From contig JADYZW010000021.1 of assembly GCA_020852955.1 (NCBI GenBank), positions 1 to 64,000 of the forward strand: a stretch of DNA of 64,000 nt. Reading direction: 5' to 3'. Of the stretch, positions 36,416 to 45,346 are shown one piece after another (position 1 is the stretch's first letter; each line of letters starts with the position of its first letter). This DNA comes from Deltaproteobacteria bacterium (GTDB taxonomy: Bacteria > Desulfobacterota > Binatia > UTPRO1). Under the pieces are notes generated by a model. That model searched no databases, was not told the origin of the DNA, and saw nothing but the letters and a program-made list of their open reading frames with translations. The position numbers and the translations under genes were made by a program.

Positions 36416-37709
36416 GGCGGCCCTCGTGGGTCGGCGCCGCGCCGCCCCGCGGCAGCGCGGTCCCGACCGCCTCCTCGAGCTCGGCGAACGCCCGCTCGAA
36501 CTCCCCTTGCGCCGCCAGGTGCTCGAGGTGCACGGACTGGACCCCGCGCAGGGTGTCGATCAGCTCACCGAAGGTGCCGTCGCCGGTCTCGTACGCGCCT
36601 TCGGTCACGCGCAGCGCCTGCTCGGCGTGCGGCACGTGCGTCGCGGAGAAGAGGTCGTGCTGGAGGAGCGCGGTCCGGGTCGCGAGGAAGGCGCGCTCGA
36701 CCTCGCGGCGGACGGCGTCTTCGACGCGGCGCTTCTCGGCGCGGGACGCGGCGAGCCGGGCGTTCGCCTCGTCGAGCGCCGCGGCGTACTTGGCGCGATT
36801 GAAGATCGGTAGCGAGACGGCGGCGGAGGCGCCGAAGCCGTCCGGCATGTCGTCGTTCACGAAGCGGCTCACGGAGACTTCGAAGTCGGGGAGTCTGTTC
36901 TTGTGCGCGAGCTCGACGGCGGTGGCGTCGCGCGCGATGGCTTCGTCCTCGCCGCGTACGTCGGGACGGGTGGCGAGCGCGGTCGCGACGAGCGCATCGA
37001 GCGACAGGGCGAGGCGCGGCGGCGCCGGTGTGACGGGCGCGCCGCGGACCGCACTCGACGGCCGGCTCAGGAGGGCCGCGAGGTCGGCGCGGGCGCGCTC
37101 GATCACGAGGCGCTGGGTCTCGATCTGGTTCGCCAGGTGCGTGAGCTCGACCTGCAGGCGGAGCGCGTCGGCCTGACTCGCCTCGCCGGTGCCGTATTTG
37201 CGTTCGACGGCGCGGGTGAGGCGGGTGACGAGGTCGCGGTCGCGCTCGAGGAGCGCGAGCTTCGCGTGGGTTTCCCAGAGCGCGTAGTAGGCCGTCTTCA
37301 CGGCGGCCACGAGCGCGAGCTCGACGCGCTCCGCCTCGGACGTCCCGCGCGCGGCGTCGTGGGCGGCGACCTCGCCCGCGAGCCGGCGCTTGCCGGGGAA
37401 CGGGATCTTCTGCGAGAGCTTGAAGATGTTGTTGTCGGCCCGGTCGATGCGGAAGGAGTTGGGGGTGTTCCACGCCTCCCAGCTGAGCATCGGATCGTCC
37501 CAGGCTGCGGCTTGGCGTGGCGTCTGCCGCAGGGCGGCCGCCCGCTCCCGGGCCGCCGCGAGCTCGGGATTGCGATCCCGCGCGTCGGAGAGGATGGCGT
37601 CGAGGGCGAGCGGAGGATCGGCGGCCGCGGCTCGGGCCGCCACGCCGCCGACCACCAGACAGGTCCACACCACCAGAGCGACCCGGGTCCCGCCGTGCCA
37701 TGTCCGCAT
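36408..37709 (-). CDS. cusC: TolC-family outer-membrane efflux channel
   Basis: A 433-residue outer-membrane factor. The signal peptide (about 1-27) ends near ARAAAA. Two repeats of the outer-membrane efflux domain form the coiled-coil/beta-barrel, with internal phrases KLSQKIPFPGKRRLAG, YGTGEASQADALRLQVEL and AAVSLPIFNRAKYAAALDEA typical of metal-efflux TolC proteins. It is the first gene of the operon reading into cusB and the pump. The start at 37709 (MRTWHGG) is chosen by the signal peptide; it is divergent from the ECF sigma gene with 114 bases between. Confidence 0.9.
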   Translation of the reverse strand: MRTWHGGTRVALVVWTCLVVGGVAARAAAADPPLALDAILSDARDRNPELAAARERAAALRQTPRQAAAWDDPMLSWEAWNTPNSFRIDRADNNIFKLSQKIPFPGKRRLAGEVAAHDAARGTSEAERVELALVAAVKTAYYALWETHAKLALLERDRDLVTRLTRAVERKYGTGEASQADALRLQVELTHLANQIETQRLVIERARADLAALLSRPSSAVRGAPVTPAPPRLALSLDALVATALATRPDVRGEDEAIARDATAVELAHKNRLPDFEVSVSRFVNDDMPDGFGASAAVSLPIFNRAKYAAALDEANARLAASRAEKRRVEDAVRREVERAFLATRTALLQHDLFSATHVPHAEQALRVTEGAYETGDGTFGELIDTLRGVQSVHLEHLAAQGEFERAFAELEEAVGTALPRGGAAPTHEGRHE

Positions 37710-37823
37710 GCACCCCGGAGTACGCGCGCCCCGCGGTCCGGTAACATGGGCGTCCGGTCTGGGCGGGAGGCGAGCTCCCGCGTTACGTTCGCGACGACCC
37801 GACGTACACGGAAGGGACGAGGA

Positions 37824-38390
37824 GTGAGCGGCGAGGAAACCTCGGACGAGATCCTGATGGCGGCATACCAGGCCGGAAACGAAGCGGCGTTCGGCGAGCT
37901 CTTCGCGCGCTACTCGGGGAGCGTCTACGGCTTCCTCGTGCGGCGCGTCGGCGATCGCGCGCGCGCCGACGACCTCTATCAGGAGGCGTTCCTCCGGCTG
38001 CACCGCGCCCGTGCCACGTACGATTCGCGGCGTCCCTTCCGGGCCTGGCTCTTCGGCATCGTCCACAACCTCGCGACCGACGCGTTCCGCAGCCGCGGCC
38101 GCGCACCGGAGATGGCCGCCGACGACGGTCTCGACCGCGCCGGCGCCGCGCCGTCGCCGGAGCGTGTCGCCACGGCCCGCGAGGCCGTTGCGGATCTCCA
38201 GGAGGCGCTCGCGGGCCTCGCCCCGGACGAGGCGACCGCGCTCATCCTGGCGCGGGTCGAGGGCCTCGACTACGAGGAGATCGGCGGCGTGCTCGGCCGC
38301 TCGGCCGGGGCGACCAAGCAGCTCGCGTATCGCGCCCTGAAGCGGGTGCGCGCCGCGATGGCGGCCCGCGGCCACGCGGAGGAGTCGTGA
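37824..38390 (+). CDS. ECF-family RNA polymerase sigma factor
   Basis: A 188-residue sigma factor with region 2 (AFGELFARYSGSVYGFLVRR, DDLYQEAFLRLHRA, WLFGIVHNLATDAFRS) and region 4 (LAPDEATALILARVEGLDYE, SAGATKQLAYRALKRVR). It starts at a GTG. Its stop overlaps the start of the membrane anti-sigma gene by four bases (GTGA), the common ECF/anti-sigma arrangement. Because it is divergent from the metal-efflux operon, control of that operon in response to metal or envelope stress is likely, although no promoter motif was established. Confidence 0.93.
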   Translation: MSGEETSDEILMAAYQAGNEAAFGELFARYSGSVYGFLVRRVGDRARADDLYQEAFLRLHRARATYDSRRPFRAWLFGIVHNLATDAFRSRGRAPEMAADDGLDRAGAAPSPERVATAREAVADLQEALAGLAPDEATALILARVEGLDYEEIGGVLGRSAGATKQLAYRALKRVRAAMAARGHAEES

Positions 38391-39316
38391 CGCCGCCGAT
38401 GGAATGCGCCGAGTACGGCGCGTGGGTGATGGACGTCCTCGCCCGCGTCGCCGATCCTCTCGACCCCGCCGCGCTCGAGCACGCCGCCGCGTGCGCCGCA
38501 TGTCGCCGCGGCACCGAGGCCACGAAGGCCGGCTGGGATCTCTTCGCGGACGTGGCGCCGATCGCGCCGCCGCCGGCGCTCGCCGCACGGATGCGCGAGA
38601 CCGTGCTCCGCCTGATCGCGGAGGAGCGCGCGCCGGCGACGACGTCGCGCCGCGCGGCGTCGGCGTCCGCGTCCGGCCGCGCCGCGACGGAGGCTGGATG
38701 GGGCGCGACGCTCCAGGTGCCGCTCGCGGTCACGTCGGCGGCGCTCGTCACCGCCGCGACGCTCCTCCTCCTGAGCGGCCTCGTCTTCGCGACCGCGCTG
38801 CCGCGCGGGCACCTCTTCTTCTGCGCGGCGATGTACACCGGGCTCCTCGTCGGAGCGTTCTCGTGGATCTACAGCGCGACCACGGTGCACGGCGTCCACC
38901 TCGACGTCGCGGCGCGGGTCGGCATCCTGGCGCTCGCGATCACGCTCGCCGCGTCGACGGCGTGCCCGGAGCTGCACGTGCTCGCCTGGTGGGATCGTTC
39001 CGCGTTCGGCGTCTTCTTCACCGACCACCTCGGCCGCGGCGGCAGCTCTCTCGTCTTCGGGTTCGCCTACGGCCTCTTTCCGGGATTCCTCGCCGCGCTC
39101 TTCGGTGGCCGGCTGCTCGCCGAGCGCCCGCTCGCGAACGGCCTCGTCGCCGTCGCCGTGGTGTTCCTGCTCGCGACGCCCGTCATCTACCTGCAGTCGG
39201 CGCCGTTCACCTCGGGCGTGATCGCGATCTGGCTCGCCGGCACCGCCGTCGGGACGATGTGCGGCGTGTTCGGCGCGCTCCGCGTGCGGCGTCGCGTGCG
39301 CTTTGCCGCGGCATAG
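38387..39316 (+). CDS. Six-helix membrane anti-sigma factor (NrsF/DUF1109-like) with zinc-finger motif
   Basis: A 309-residue inner-membrane protein. The cytoplasmic N-terminus has a His-x3-Cys-x2-Cys motif (EHAAACAACRRG), the ZAS-type zinc site of many anti-sigma factors. After about 100 residues, six hydrophobic segments follow (for example LVTAATLLLLSGLVFATAL and VAVAVVFLLATPVIYL). The combination resembles the NrsF/DUF1109 group that controls ECF sigma factors responding to metals. It overlaps the sigma gene by four bases. It probably holds the ECF factor inactive until a periplasmic or membrane cue arrives. Confidence 0.82.
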   Translation: MTPPMECAEYGAWVMDVLARVADPLDPAALEHAAACAACRRGTEATKAGWDLFADVAPIAPPPALAARMRETVLRLIAEERAPATTSRRAASASASGRAATEAGWGATLQVPLAVTSAALVTAATLLLLSGLVFATALPRGHLFFCAAMYTGLLVGAFSWIYSATTVHGVHLDVAARVGILALAITLAASTACPELHVLAWWDRSAFGVFFTDHLGRGGSSLVFGFAYGLFPGFLAALFGGRLLAERPLANGLVAVAVVFLLATPVIYLQSAPFTSGVIAIWLAGTAVGTMCGVFGALRVRRRVRFAAA

Positions 39317-39434
39317 GCCGTCCGGAGGCGGGCACGCGAGGGAGCGGCGCGGACGCCGCGTCGCTCGCCGTCGGGGGTTATGCGGCGTCCGCGCCCCACC
39401 TCGAGTCGCGGTGGGTGAAGGCCGATAGAGGGGC

Positions 39435-39710
39435 ATGAGCATACTGCCGGCGATCATGACCTCGGGTCTCGCGCTGATCGAGCGCGCCGACCGGCGGCTC
39501 GGCGCGAGCGCGCGCGCCTTCGCGCGCGCCGCCGACGCGGAGGTCGCCGGCGCGGCGCCGTCCGACGGCGCCCCGGCGTCCGCGGACGGCGGCGATCTCG
39601 TCGGGGCCGCCGTCGGCGTCGTCTACGGCCGCACGTCGGGTGCGAGCGGCGTGAGGCTCCTCGCGATCGGCCGCGACATCGAGAAGACGCTGCTCGACGT
39701 CCTCGCGTAG
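39435..39710 (+). CDS. Small protein resembling flagellar basal-body rod proteins (FlgB/FlgC-like)
   Basis: A 91-residue protein. The N-terminus (SGLALIERADRRLGASARAF) echoes the N-terminal helix of flagellar rod/hook proteins (SGLxxxxxRLxxxAxNxAN). The C-terminus (DLVGAAVGVVYGRTSGASGV then IGRDIEKTLLDVLA) echoes their C-terminal helix (DLxxEMVxMxxxQxxYxAN...TxDExLxTLLD). The resemblance is weak and no flagellar genes are near. An alternative is an unrelated helical protein. Function unknown. Confidence 0.5.
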   Translation: MSILPAIMTSGLALIERADRRLGASARAFARAADAEVAGAAPSDGAPASADGGDLVGAAVGVVYGRTSGASGVRLLAIGRDIEKTLLDVLA

Positions 39711-39748
39711 CCGCCGCGGGGGAGCGATCGCGGTCGTCGTGACGCGGT

Positions 39749-39794
39749 GTCGCTGACGTCAAGCGACGCTCTGCCGCCGCGCGCGGGCGGCGGC
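39749..39794. terminator. Two consecutive hairpins before the biosynthetic operon
   Basis: GTCGCT (39749-39754) pairs with AGCGAC (39762-39767) across a 7-base loop (GACGTCA), making a near-palindrome. Directly after, GCCGCCGC (39773-39780) pairs with GCGGCGGC (39787-39794) across six bases. They lie within the 284-base gap that ends at the ABC ATPase gene. They may terminate the preceding gene; the first could instead be an operator for the operon that starts at 39995. Confidence 0.4.
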
Positions 39795-39994
39795 GCCGGG
39801 GGCGCAAGCGAGATCGCGGGTCCCACGGCGCCGCGGCGTCCGCTCCGGTTGGTCTCCGCCTTGCTCTCCTGACGCCGCATGCGGACGCGGAGGGCGCTCG
39901 GTCGAGGCATGCGCGCGCGCGGAACGGGCGCGCGGATTGCCGCACGGCGGGACTTGCCGGCGGCCTCGGGACGCGCGGGGAGGCGGGGCCGGCG

Positions 39995-40714
39995 GTGAGG
40001 GAGGCCGGGAAGGTGACGGTCGAAGCCGTCGATCTCGTCCGCCGGCACCGCCAGGGCGACGTGGTCGTCCCCGCGCTCCGCGGCGTGTCGCTCACCGTCG
40101 CGGGCGGCGAGCTCGTCGCCGTGGTCGGCCCGAGCGGCTCGGGGAAGTCGACGCTGCTGCACCTGCTCGCCGGGGTCGACGTGCCCGACGCCGGGCGTGT
40201 CGTCGTCGCGGGGGCCGCGCTGCACGCCCTGTCGGAGGACGCGCGCGCCGCGATCCGGCGGCGCACGATCGGCCTCGTCTTCCAAGCGTGCAACCTGGTG
40301 CCGCTCCTGACCGCACTCGAGAACGTCGCGCTGCCGCTCTTGCTCGATGGGGAGCCTCCGCGGCGTGCCCGCGCGCGCGCGCTCGCCGCGCTCGCGGCCG
40401 TGGGCCTCGCGGAGCGCGCCGCCCGCACGCCGGACCGGTTGTCGGGCGGCGAGGCGCAACGCGTGGCGGTCGCACGCGCGCTCGTGGCCGACCCACCGCT
40501 CGTGCTCGCGGACGAGCCGACCGGCAGCCTCGATGCGAAGAGCGCCGAGGGGGTGCTGACGCTCCTCCGGGACGCGACCGCCGGCGGTACGGCGATCGTG
40601 CTCGTCACCCACGACCCGCGCGCGGCGGCGCGTGCGGACCGCGTGATCCGCCTCGTCGACGGTAGGATCGCGGCCGAGCTCGGGGAGGACGCGTGCGCGC
40701 GGGCGGCGTCGTGA
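39995..40714 (+). CDS. ABC transporter ATPase (LolD/MacB type)
   Basis: A 239-residue ATP-binding subunit. Walker A is GPSGSGKSTLLHLLAG, the Q-loop is VFQACNLVPLLTALENVALP, the signature motif LSGGEAQRVAVARALV, Walker B PLVLADEPTGSLD and the H-loop VTHDP. The phrases match the LolD/MacB branch, which powers FtsX-type permeases moving lipoproteins, peptides or lipids from the inner membrane outward. It is the first gene of the lipopeptide operon; the next gene encodes its permease and overlaps by four bases (GTGA). A GTG at 39995 is used; a GTG at 40013 is a shorter alternative. Confidence 0.93.
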   Translation: MREAGKVTVEAVDLVRRHRQGDVVVPALRGVSLTVAGGELVAVVGPSGSGKSTLLHLLAGVDVPDAGRVVVAGAALHALSEDARAAIRRRTIGLVFQACNLVPLLTALENVALPLLLDGEPPRRARARALAALAAVGLAERAARTPDRLSGGEAQRVAVARALVADPPLVLADEPTGSLDAKSAEGVLTLLRDATAGGTAIVLVTHDPRAAARADRVIRLVDGRIAAELGEDACARAAS

Positions 40715-43290
40715 GCGCCGTCCTCGCGCCGCTGGCGCTCCGGCACCTGGCGCGACACCGCGGGCTCGTGGCCGTGACGATCGCCGGCCTCGCCTGCGGC
40801 GTCGCCTCGACGAGCGCGACGCAGATCCTCTACGGCGCGAGCGTCCGGGCCTACGAAGCGACGACGCTCCGCTTCGCGGGGCGCGCCGCCCTCCTGGTGA
40901 GCAACGGCGAGAGCGGGGTGCCCGAGGAGCTCGGAGACGAGCTGCGCGCCGTGCGAGGCGTCCGCGCCGTCGCCCCCTCGGTCGGAGGCTTCGTCGCGGC
41001 GCCCGAGTACGGCGGGGAGCGGCTGTACCTCTACGGCGTCGACCTCCTCGCGGACCAGCAGGTCCGCGACGACGGCGCGGGCGCGGGCGCCGGCGCCGTC
41101 GTGCGCGACCCGATGGCCTTTCTGGCCGCGCCGGACTCGGTGGCGCTCCCCCGCGCCTTCTTGCGCGCCCATGGCCTCGGGATGGACGATCGCCTGTCCG
41201 TCCGGACGCCGTCGGGTGCCGCCACGCTCGTCGTGCGCGCGGTCCTCGGCGCGCCGGCGGGTCCCGCGAGTGCCCTCGACGGTCGTCTCGCGATCGTCGA
41301 CCTCCCGGTCGCGCAGGAGCTGCTGCGGCTCGACGGCCGGGTGTCGCAGCTCGCGATCGACGTCGCCGAGGGAGCGGACGTGCGGGACGTCGCACGCCGG
41401 CTCGCTGCCGAGGTGGGAGCCCGCGGCGTGGTCGAGCGGCCGCGGGGGCGCGCCGCGCTCTTCGCGCGTCTCCTCGCGAGCTATCGCAACGGCCTCGCCC
41501 TCGCGGCCGTCGTCGCGGTGGCGGTCGCGGCGTGCTTCGTCGCCAACGTCGCCGCCGTCGCCTGCGAGGAACGACGCGCCGAGATGGCGCTCCTGCGCCT
41601 GCTCGGCGCCTCCGGACGTCTGGTCGGCGCCCTGCTCGTCACCGAGATGCTCGTCGTCGCGCTCGCCGCGACCGGCATCGGCGCGCCGCTCGGCCTCCTG
41701 CTCGCGCGCCTGTTGCAGGCGCGTTACGACGCCGGAGCCGCGGCGCTCCACGGCGACGTCGGGGGCGCGCCGCTCGTCGTCGACGCGGCCGGCGCTGCCG
41801 CGAGCGCCGGGCTCGGCGTGGCGCTGCCGTTGCTGGCCGTCGTCGGCGCGCTCCGACGGGTGCGCGCCGTGCGCCCGCTCGATGCGCTCCGCCCGGAAAT
41901 CTCCCGCGGGCGGACGCGCGCGCGCAGGAGCGGGGCGTGGATCGGGGTGGCGGTCGTCGCGGCGGGACTCGCGGTGTGGACGGCGCGGGAGCGCCTGCCG
42001 ATTGGCGTCGAGGCCGCGGGCATGAGTGCGATCCTCGCCGTGCTCGCGGGTCTCGCGAGCGCGCTCCCGACGCTCGTACGCCGGCTCGCGGACGCGGCCG
42101 ACGCGTCGGCGCGACGCGCCGGTCGCGGGCTGCCGATCCTCGCGGTGCGGCTGGTCACGGAAGAGGGGAGGCGCGTCGCGATCACGTGCACGGCCCTGCT
42201 CGTCGGCATCGGCGGCGCGATCGGGATCGCGACCTGGATCGCGAGCCTCGATGCGACCCTGCACGACGCGTTCGATGCCGTGTTCGCGCGCGTGGATCTC
42301 GTGGTCAGCGGCGGCGCGGAGCCGTTCGCACCGACGGCGGTCCGAATGCCGGGGCGCGTCGTGGAGGACCTGGCGCGCCTGCCGGAGGTGGCGGCCGTCG
42401 ATGCGCTCCGCGTCGACACGGTAGCCTTCGAGGGCTCGCGGGCCGCCATCGTGGCGCGCGACGCCGCGCCGTACGTCGCCGGGCGCCGGCGGCTCTATAT
42501 GGTCGAGGGCGACGCGGACGAAGCCGCCCGCGCGCTCGCGAGCGGGACCGGCGTCGTCGTCAACCGCGTGTTCGCGCGCCGCTTCGGGCGCCGTCCGGGC
42601 GACGAGATCGCGCTCGCGACGCCCGAGGGCCGGTTGCGCCTTCGGATCGCCGGTATCCACCTGGAGCTCGCGCCCGGAGACCTCGGCGCCGTGCAGCTCG
42701 ATCGGAACCTCTACCGACGCTGGTGGCGCGACGACTCGGTGACGCTGGTGGAGGTCGCGGTGCGGCGCCCGAGCGACCGGACGCGCGTCGCGGCCGCGAT
42801 CCGCGCCCGCTGGGGTGACGAGTATGGGGCGATCGTGTTCACGGTCGAGCAGCTGCGCGCCGCCTACCGGGGGATGCTGGATCGACTGACGGCGTTGGTC
42901 GGACCGCTCCTCGCGGCGGCGCTCGCGAGCGCGATCGCCGGCGTGCTGAGCGCGGGAGCGGCGGCGATGCTCGCCCGTCGACGGACCCACGCCCTGCTGC
43001 GCGCCGTCGGGCTGACCCGCTCCCAGCTGGCGCGCACGACGAGCCTCGAGCTCGCGACGATCGGGGCGATCGCGGTCGGCGCGGGCGCGATCCTCGGGTG
43101 GGGACTCGGCCGCTTCCAGGTGGAGGTGGTGCTGCGCGGGATGCTCGGGATGTCGGTCCGCTACGCGTTCCCCCACCGCGTGGCGGGAAGCGCGGCCGTC
43201 GCCGTCCTCGCGCTGACGGCCCTCGGCGGCTGGTGGCTCGGGCGCCGCGCCGCCCGGCGCCCGCTTGCCGAAGCCCTGCGGTGGGAATGA
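40711..43290 (+). CDS. FtsX-like ABC permease with two permease modules
   Basis: An 859-residue inner-membrane protein with the duplicated MacB-PCD/FtsX arrangement. TM1 is at about 15-35, then a periplasmic region, three TM helices from about 250-400, a further helix pair near 405-480, a second periplasmic region, and three C-terminal helices from about 720-850 (AALASAIAGVLSAGAAAMLA). It mechanically transmits ATP hydrolysis by the upstream LolD-like subunit. Fusion of two FtsX units in one chain suggests it works without a second permease. Given the following FAAL/NRPS genes and the LolA-like protein, it probably extracts or exports the lipopeptide. GTG at 40711 overlaps the ATPase stop; GTG at 40693 is possible. 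Confidence 0.88.
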   Translation: MSAVLAPLALRHLARHRGLVAVTIAGLACGVASTSATQILYGASVRAYEATTLRFAGRAALLVSNGESGVPEELGDELRAVRGVRAVAPSVGGFVAAPEYGGERLYLYGVDLLADQQVRDDGAGAGAGAVVRDPMAFLAAPDSVALPRAFLRAHGLGMDDRLSVRTPSGAATLVVRAVLGAPAGPASALDGRLAIVDLPVAQELLRLDGRVSQLAIDVAEGADVRDVARRLAAEVGARGVVERPRGRAALFARLLASYRNGLALAAVVAVAVAACFVANVAAVACEERRAEMALLRLLGASGRLVGALLVTEMLVVALAATGIGAPLGLLLARLLQARYDAGAAALHGDVGGAPLVVDAAGAAASAGLGVALPLLAVVGALRRVRAVRPLDALRPEISRGRTRARRSGAWIGVAVVAAGLAVWTARERLPIGVEAAGMSAILAVLAGLASALPTLVRRLADAADASARRAGRGLPILAVRLVTEEGRRVAITCTALLVGIGGAIGIATWIASLDATLHDAFDAVFARVDLVVSGGAEPFAPTAVRMPGRVVEDLARLPEVAAVDALRVDTVAFEGSRAAIVARDAAPYVAGRRRLYMVEGDADEAARALASGTGVVVNRVFARRFGRRPGDEIALATPEGRLRLRIAGIHLELAPGDLGAVQLDRNLYRRWWRDDSVTLVEVAVRRPSDRTRVAAAIRARWGDEYGAIVFTVEQLRAAYRGMLDRLTALVGPLLAAALASAIAGVLSAGAAAMLARRRTHALLRAVGLTRSQLARTTSLELATIGAIAVGAGAILGWGLGRFQVEVVLRGMLGMSVRYAFPHRVAGSAAVAVLALTALGGWWLGRRAARRPLAEALRWE

Positions 43291-43315
43291 CGACGAGCTC
43301 CCGAAAGGAGAGGTC

Positions 43316-45346
43316 ATGACGAGCATGCGGAAAGAGGACGCGCCGGGCGCGCGTCCGCGGGATGCGACGCTGGTGGACGTGCTGTGCCGGCGCGCCGCCG
43401 ACGAGGCCGACCGGCCGGCCTACACGTTCCTGCGCGACGGGGAGATCGAGGAGGAGACGATCACCTACGGCGGCCTCGACGCCCGCGCGCGTCGCGTCGC
43501 GGCGGCGCTCATGCGCGACGATGCCGCACCGCGACGCGCGCTGCTGGTGTTCGAGCCCGGGCTGGACTTCGTCGCGGCGTTCTTCGGGTGCCTCTACGCG
43601 GGGGTCGTCGCGGTGCCGGTGTATCCGCCGGAAGGTCGCGATCCCGCGGGCGGGGCGGCGCGCATCGCGCGCATCGCGGCGGACGCCGGGGCGTGGCGCG
43701 TGCTGACGACGGGCGTGCTCGTCCGCGCCCTCGCGCCGGCGATGCGGCCGGCGCTCGGCGAGGAGGGCTCCCGCATCCTCGTGGACGAGCTTCCGGTCGG
43801 CACGGAGGCGGCCTGGCGGCCTCCGGCGGTCGGCGGCGCCGACATCGCCTTCCTGCAGTACACGTCGGGATCGACCGCCACGCCGCGCGGCGTGATGGTG
43901 ACGCACGCGAACCTGATGGCGCATGGAGCGCGCGTCGCCGTCGTGCTCGGACTCGACCCCGATGCCGTCGCGGTCAGCTGGCTCCCCGTCTGCCACGACA
44001 TGGGCCTCGTCGGAACGCTGCTGATTCCGCTGCAGATCGGCTTCCGCTCGGTGCAGATGGCCCCGCTCGCGTTCCTCGAACGGCCCGGGCGGTGGCTCCG
44101 TGCGATCACGCGCTACCGCGGCACCTTGAGCCCGGCGCCCAACTTCGCGTACGACCTGGCCGCCCGCAAGGTCACGCCGGAGGAGCGTCGCGGCCTCGAC
44201 CTCGGCGCGTGGCGGGCGGCCATGAATGGCGCCGAGCCGATCCGGGTCGGAACGGTCGAGCGGTTCGTCGCGGCGTTCGCGCCGTGCGGGTTCCGCCACG
44301 AAGCGTTCGTGCCGTGCTACGGCCTCGCGGAGGCGACGCTCATGGTCGCCGGAGGACCGGCGGGCGAAGGGCCCGTGCGTCTCGCCGTCGACGCCGAGGC
44401 GCTCGACGACGCGCGGGTGGTCGTCGTGCCCGCGGCGGAAGCCGGCGCCCGCGTTCTGGTGGGGTCCGGCCGCGCGATGCCGGACGTCGCGGTGCGGATC
44501 GTCCATGCCGCGAGCGGCGCGCCGGCGCGGGATGGCGAGGTCGGAGAAATCCGCGTCGCGGGTCCGACGGTGGCGGCCGGCTACTGGCGCCGGCCGGCGG
44601 AGACGGCCGGCGCGTTCGGCGGCCCGCCCGGCGGCGGTCTCCGCACCGGCGACCTCGGATTCGTCCACGACGGCGTGCTGTTCGTGACCGGACGGTGCAA
44701 GGACCTGATCGTCGTCCGCGGCCGCAACCATCACCCCCACGATCTCGAGGACGCGGCGGTCGCGGCGCATCCCGCGCTCCGTCCGGGCGGCGGCGCCGCG
44801 TTCGCGTGCGACGCCGCCGACGGCGAGGCGGTCGTGGTCGTGCACGAGGTCGATGCCGAGGACGCCGCCACGATGCAGGCCGCCGCAGCGGCGATCCGGG
44901 ACGCGATCGCGCGCCGCCACGGCCTCGCCGTGGCGCGCGTGGTGTTGATCGCGCCGCGCACGCTCCCGAAGACGACGAGCGGCAAGGTACGGCGAAGCGC
45001 GTGTCGCGCGGCGCTCGCGGCGGGGCGGCTCGCCGTCCGCCACGAGGCGTCGGATCTCGTCACGCCCGCGGCCGTGCCGCCGGCGCCCCCGGAAGCGGGG
45101 GCCCCGGTCGACGCTGCGGCGATCGAAGCGTGTCTGCGCGCGCTCGTCGCCGAAGTGCGCGGCGTGCCGCCGGAGACCGTGCATCGCGACACCGCGCTCG
45201 CCGCCCTGGGCGTCGACTCCGCCGAGGCCGCCCACGTCGCGGCGGCGCTCGAGGCGCGACTCGGCCGGCGCGTTCCGCTCGCGGCGCTGCTCGAGGCGCC
45301 GACGCTCGGCGCGGTCGCGGCGGCGCTCGGGGAGGGACGCGCATGA
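43316..45346 (+). CDS. Fatty-acyl-AMP ligase fused to an acyl-carrier domain (FAAL-ACP)
   Basis: A 676-residue starter enzyme. The FAAL part (about 1-570) activates a fatty acid as acyl-AMP and passes it to a carrier rather than to CoA. Markers are QYTSGSTATPRGVMVTHANL (from residue 181), VSWLPVCHDMGLVGTLLIPL, AAMNGAEPIR and FVPCYGLAEATLMVAGG, with RTGDLGFVHDGVLFVTGRCK near the hinge and KTTSGKVRRSACR at the C-terminal lysine. The carrier domain (about 590-676) has its phosphopantetheine serine at 635 (LGVDSAEA). AAAGGAG at 43304-43310 supports the ATG at 43316. The next gene overlaps by four bases. It primes the NRPS with a lipid tail. Confidence 0.93.
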   Translation: MTSMRKEDAPGARPRDATLVDVLCRRAADEADRPAYTFLRDGEIEEETITYGGLDARARRVAAALMRDDAAPRRALLVFEPGLDFVAAFFGCLYAGVVAVPVYPPEGRDPAGGAARIARIAADAGAWRVLTTGVLVRALAPAMRPALGEEGSRILVDELPVGTEAAWRPPAVGGADIAFLQYTSGSTATPRGVMVTHANLMAHGARVAVVLGLDPDAVAVSWLPVCHDMGLVGTLLIPLQIGFRSVQMAPLAFLERPGRWLRAITRYRGTLSPAPNFAYDLAARKVTPEERRGLDLGAWRAAMNGAEPIRVGTVERFVAAFAPCGFRHEAFVPCYGLAEATLMVAGGPAGEGPVRLAVDAEALDDARVVVVPAAEAGARVLVGSGRAMPDVAVRIVHAASGAPARDGEVGEIRVAGPTVAAGYWRRPAETAGAFGGPPGGGLRTGDLGFVHDGVLFVTGRCKDLIVVRGRNHHPHDLEDAAVAAHPALRPGGGAAFACDAADGEAVVVVHEVDAEDAATMQAAAAAIRDAIARRHGLAVARVVLIAPRTLPKTTSGKVRRSACRAALAAGRLAVRHEASDLVTPAAVPPAPPEAGAPVDAAAIEACLRALVAEVRGVPPETVHRDTALAALGVDSAEAAHVAAALEARLGRRVPLAALLEAPTLGAVAAALGEGRA

